64,000 nucleotides of DNA from JAMLHH01 sp037189845. GTDB lineage: Bacteria; Bacteroidota; Bacteroidia; Chitinophagales; JADIYW01. Both the position numbers and the translations under genes were made by a program. The stretch lies in contig JBBCIS010000010.1 of the NCBI GenBank assembly GCA_037189845.1, forward strand, positions 1 to 64,000. The letters are read 5' to 3'. Each line of letters opens with the position of its first letter. The first letter of the stretch is position 1. This document shows, piece after piece, positions 61,189-64,000 of the stretch. The notes beneath the pieces are model-generated. The model ran no database searches, was not told the DNA's origin, and saw only the letters and a list, made by a program, of their open reading frames with translations.

Positions 61189-61927
61189 ATGACTTTATAA
61201 TTCTCATTTTTTGCACCATAGAGTCAATTACGGATGCAAAAACATACAGAATAATAACTGCGCTGAGTCCGATACCTTCCAGACTGAAAATTAGGATGAC
61301 TGAAATCAGCAGGAAAATAATTTTCACTTCGTTGCCCTTCCATTTCAGAATATTGCCTTTCATGCTAAACATAGAAATCTCACTGATCATCAGATATGAT
61401 AGTACACCGATAATGGTCACTATGGTCAGTGTCTGGTAAATCAATTTATAAGCAAAGGATGGAAGTACAGAAAAATCCTGCTCGAAGAAAAATAAATAGA
61501 GCCCCAAAACAAAAATAGTAGCGGCAGGAGTTGCCAGACCAATAAATGAATCCGTTTGTCTGGTGTCCAGGTTGAATTTTGCTAACCTCAGACAGGCAAA
61601 CAAACTGAAAATAAATCCTAGATAAGAAACCGGATTGACTTCAAATGAACCACCGCCCTTCATGTTTGACATTCCTATAAGCTGAACCAGCATTGTTCCT
61701 GGCAAAACTCCGAAGCTGACCATATCTGCCAGCGAATCTAACTGGCCGCCCAATTCAGATTTTACTTTCAAAGCTCTGGCGGCAAGTCCATCCAGAAAAT
61801 CTGCTATCAGTGAAATGGTGATACAGATGGGTACAATTTTAAAATTGCTGGTAGCGCAGGCATAGACTCCTATACATCCTGAAAACAGATTGAGAAGAGT
61901 TAAAGCATTGGGAATATGACGAATCAT
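61187..61927 (-). CDS. pssA: CDP-diacylglycerol--serine O-phosphatidyltransferase
   Basis: The integral membrane enzyme makes phosphatidylserine, the precursor of phosphatidylethanolamine. The 246-residue protein has several membrane spans and the CDP-alcohol motif, seen as DFLDGLAARALK then GGQLDSLADMVSFG (D-x2-DG-x2-AR-x8-G-x3-D-x3-D). This is the PssA type with a transmembrane CDP-alcohol domain, not the E. coli peripheral type. psd is not in the window. A 20-bp repeat copy lies upstream (61967). Confidence 0.93.
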   Translation of the reverse strand: MIRHIPNALTLLNLFSGCIGVYACATSNFKIVPICITISLIADFLDGLAARALKVKSELGGQLDSLADMVSFGVLPGTMLVQLIGMSNMKGGGSFEVNPVSYLGFIFSLFACLRLAKFNLDTRQTDSFIGLATPAATIFVLGLYLFFFEQDFSVLPSFAYKLIYQTLTIVTIIGVLSYLMISEISMFSMKGNILKWKGNEVKIIFLLISVILIFSLEGIGLSAVIILYVFASVIDSMVQKMRIIKS

Positions 61928-61966
61928 GGATTTCTATAGAATTTTTACTGAGGACAAAGATTAATT

Positions 61967-61986
61967 ATTATAGTGAGGTAATCAAG
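61967..61986. repeat. 20-bp direct repeat, copy 1
   Basis: ATTATAGTGAGGTAATCAAG matches the copy at 63568-63587 at 18 of 20 positions. The two flank the topoisomerase IB and Rho-N genes. Confidence 0.55.
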
Positions 61987-62092
61987 ATTTAGTGTAAACT
62001 TTTCAAACGTCATCCTTATTGAGCCGGAATAACCTCAATTTTATTTTCGAAGTGGAGCAGGTATATGCTTTTGAATATTGTTAATTATCTCG

Positions 62093-63145
62093 CTACTCAG
62101 GTTTGAGTATTTTTAGCAGCTTGTTCTTATAAACATTGGATGTCAGCGGCGGAACTGAATTTTTGCTGATACGTCTGAGCCATATATCCAGATTCTTGTC
62201 CAGGTAATCAGATAAAATGAGCGGATGTATATAATGGCTTTTTGTAATAGTCCTTGTATTGCCTAATGCCTTTGCTACATTATCGATAGCGACAATCAAT
62301 TGATGTTTTCGTTTTATTTCATTATCCGGAATTGGGAGACTCGCCAGCTGTTGCAATGCTAATATGCAACCATACCACGTTCTGAAATTCTTACAGCTGG
62401 TATCTGTTTTCATACAATCTTTTAAATAAGAATTCAGATCGCCGGATTCCAGATGACGGATATTTCCTTCTTTATCATAATATTGAAAGAGCCTTTGTCC
62501 CGGAATTTCTTTCACCTTTAATAATATTCTTACCAAAGATTTCTCAGTGAGAAAAGATTCCTGAACAACTCCCTTCTTTCCTTTAAACTTAAAAAATAAT
62601 CGTGCCGGGGATAAAGATTTGACATGCTTGTTGTGCAGTGTGGTCAGCCCGTAAGAATGGTATTCTTTTTCATAAAACGGATTTCCCACCCTGAAGTATG
62701 TTTTGCTCATGACAGCGAGAGCCAATGCACATACCTTTTGCCTGGATAAAGTTTTCTTTTTGAGGTCTTTTTTGATACACTTTTCGAGCAAATGCAGCTT
62801 CTTTCCGAAAATATAAAGCTCGCTGAATTTATTCTGCTTACTTAAAACATTCCATTTCTCGTGGTAGAGATATTGTTTACGTCCACGAATATCAATACCA
62901 GTCGCCTGAATATGCCCATTGGTCTTGGGACAGATCCATACATCTGTCCACGCAGGAGGAATTACCAGACTTTGAATGCGCGCAATAGTTTTTTGATCAG
63001 CAATCTCCTTTTCATGCTGGTCCAGGTATATAAATCCTTGTGGAGTATGTACTCTTTTATATCCTTCTGCTGTACAGGACATATAGTGAAGTCCGGAATC
63101 CCGCAGAGCTTCACCGTCAGCAATCGTGTTTGTTGGAGAAACCAT
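62093..63145 (-). CDS. DNA topoisomerase IB
   Basis: The 350-residue enzyme nicks one DNA strand through a 3'-phosphotyrosine to relax supercoils. It resembles poxvirus/bacterial type IB enzymes: an N-terminal domain with GFIYLDQHEKEI and IPPAWTDVWICPKTNGHIQA, then KTDTSCKNFRTWYGC (active-site Lys/Arg region) and the catalytic tyrosine in TKSHYIHPLIL near the C-terminus. It is scattered in bacteria, often by transfer. It is 4 bp after a Rho-N protein gene on the same strand. Confidence 0.9.
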   Translation of the reverse strand: MVSPTNTIADGEALRDSGLHYMSCTAEGYKRVHTPQGFIYLDQHEKEIADQKTIARIQSLVIPPAWTDVWICPKTNGHIQATGIDIRGRKQYLYHEKWNVLSKQNKFSELYIFGKKLHLLEKCIKKDLKKKTLSRQKVCALALAVMSKTYFRVGNPFYEKEYHSYGLTTLHNKHVKSLSPARLFFKFKGKKGVVQESFLTEKSLVRILLKVKEIPGQRLFQYYDKEGNIRHLESGDLNSYLKDCMKTDTSCKNFRTWYGCILALQQLASLPIPDNEIKRKHQLIVAIDNVAKALGNTRTITKSHYIHPLILSDYLDKNLDIWLRRISKNSVPPLTSNVYKNKLLKILKPE

Positions 63146-63149
63146 ATAG

Positions 63150-63398
63150 CTAATGATTGCGGATAGCGTGTATCAGCTTGTCTTTTGTCATACGATGTCT
63201 ACCCTTAATGCCGATTTCTTTTGCCTGAGATAAAAGCTCGGATTTAGAGCGCTCATCGAGAGCACTACTTTTTCCACCCTTTTTACTTGCGTTAGGTGTA
63301 TTTGCAATTCTCGCAGCCTTTTCTTTACTGGCCCCTTCACGACGCAGTGCTTCATATTTTGCGTCGTCTTTAATCTGGTTTCCATGATCTTTTACCAT
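63150..63398 (-). CDS. Small Rho-N/DUF7218-like protein
   Basis: The 82-residue basic protein begins MVKDHGNQIKDDAKYEALRR, then EGASKEKAARIANTPNAS, and ends with a Rho-N/SAP-like helical hairpin, SELLSQAKEIGIKGRHRMTK. It is likely to bind nucleic acid. It forms a two-gene unit with topoisomerase IB; the cause is unknown. An overlapping minus-strand frame was dismissed as a shadow. Confidence 0.8.
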   Translation of the reverse strand: MVKDHGNQIKDDAKYEALRREGASKEKAARIANTPNASKKGGKSSALDERSKSELLSQAKEIGIKGRHRMTKDKLIHAIRNH

Positions 63399-63567
63399 AA
63401 CCGTTCATTTTATATTGATTTTTTTGCTGGATGGTGGAACGATGATTGTAGAATAAAGAACGTTTATCGGACAAACAGTGTTTCTGGTTGATCGAATCAA
63501 ATAAAAGTCAAAGTTTTTTTATGGAATTTCTTCTGATAATGACTCTTAATAGAAGTATACATTCATC

Positions 63568-63587
63568 ATTATAGCGAGGTAATCAGG
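63568..63587. repeat. 20-bp direct repeat, copy 2
   Basis: ATTATAGCGAGGTAATCAGG matches copy 1 with two substitutions and ends 3 bp before the YifB/ComM start. Confidence 0.55.
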
Positions 63588-63590
63588 GTT

Positions 63591-64000
63591 ATGTTAGTAA
63601 AAACTTATGCGAGTGCAATTTATGGAGTAGATGCCATCACCATCACAATAGAGGTCAATGTGACTGACAAAGGTATCGGTTATGCTATCGTAGGGTTGCC
63701 GGACAAGGCTGTGCAGGAAAGCCTGCAGCGGATAGAATCTGCATTGAAAGAGTCAAAATTTCAGATGAAAAGACTGAAAACGGTTATCAATCTGGCTCCG
63801 GCTGATATACGTAAAGAGGGTTCGGCATTTGATCTGCCCATGGCGATAGGTATACTGGCAGCTTCCGGGCAGATACCTGAAGAAACGTTGTCAGACTATA
63901 TTTTTATGGGAGAATTATCACTGGATGGAGGATTACAGCCCATCAAAGGCGCTTTGCCCATAGCTATTCAGGCACGTAAAGAAGGGTATAAAGGAATCAT
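63591..64000 (+). CDS. YifB/ComM-family Mg-chelatase-like AAA ATPase, partial
   Basis: The frame opens at an ATG at 63591 and runs off the right edge (136 codons present). It begins MLVKTYASAIYGVDAITITI and has VGLPDKAVQESLQRIESALK, the typical N-terminal ComM/YifB domain, with INLAPADIRKEGSAFDLPMA. ComM is a hexameric helicase that aids branch migration in natural transformation; the Walker motifs lie beyond the window. Confidence 0.92.
   Translation, partial: MLVKTYASAIYGVDAITITIEVNVTDKGIGYAIVGLPDKAVQESLQRIESALKESKFQMKRLKTVINLAPADIRKEGSAFDLPMAIGILAASGQIPEETLSDYIFMGELSLDGGLQPIKGALPIAIQARKEGYKGI

Overview
The window is chromosomal DNA from a member of the Bacteroidota. Several signs agree: a gene for PorZ of the type IX secretion system (T9SS) with probable T9SS cargo proteins, a carboxypeptidase-regulatory-like TonB-dependent receptor, an F-type ATP synthase operon that stops after the gamma subunit (atpD/atpC are elsewhere), a bacterial GGGP synthase, many Bacteroidota-type -7 boxes (TAnnTTTG), almost no Shine-Dalgarno sites, and AT-rich DNA. 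The style suggests the Chitinophagia/Saprospiria/Sphingobacteriia side of the phylum, but the sequence does not fix a genus. I see no rRNA, tRNA, CRISPR array, prophage or intact insertion sequence.

Layout. 1-3.1 kb: two secreted surface proteins, one running off the left edge and built of 51-residue repeats. 3.3-6.1 kb: a peroxide-defence module (dps, peroxiredoxin, thioredoxin, DUF6952-like) divergent from oxyR. 6.1-8.7 kb: thymidine kinase, an unknown protein and KDO transferase (waaA). 8.8-16.7 kb: a polysaccharide operon (UDP-sugar dehydrogenase, rfbB, a multi-SLBB export protein, a Wzz-like protein, rfbC, cysQ) closed by a clear terminator. 16.9-25 kb: TonB-dependent receptor, serA and two tandem acyl-CoA ligases. 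25-33 kb: a toxin-antitoxin pair, an AddA-like helicase-nuclease, an aldose-epimerase-like protein, recO, and a TetR regulator divergent from an alpha/beta hydrolase. 33-35 kb: porZ. 35.8-40.9 kb: atpBEFHAG. 41-42.7 kb: an accessory stretch with a CAP lipoprotein, a GC-richer island and coding remnants. 42.7-44.7 kb: scpB and a pseudouridine synthase with a repetitive tail. 44.8-53.5 kb: SDR-like protein, anmK, a PAP2-like membrane protein, an AAA ATPase behind three palindromes, rpoN, asnS and serS. 53.7-55.8 kb: a sugar kinase fused to a RapZ C-terminal domain plus a MurU-like uridylyltransferase. 56-64 kb: a kinase-like orphan, a CBS-domain membrane protein, rsgA, GGGP synthase, small membrane/lipoprotein genes, pssA, topoisomerase IB with a Rho-N protein, and the start of a YifB/ComM ATPase.

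How the genes work together. The envelope dominates: LPS core (waaA), exopolysaccharide synthesis and export, phospholipid and GGGP synthesis, T9SS secretion, TonB-dependent uptake and peptidoglycan recycling (anmK plus the kinase-RapZ/MurU pair). The less ordinary parts are the kinase-RapZ fusion, the palindromes before the AAA ATPase, a terminator-like hairpin inside the atp operon, a near-identical 20-bp repeat flanking the topoisomerase IB pair, and the decayed 41-42.7 kb stretch. Most genes are ordinary housekeeping genes, and I found no whole system that I would call previously undescribed with confidence.
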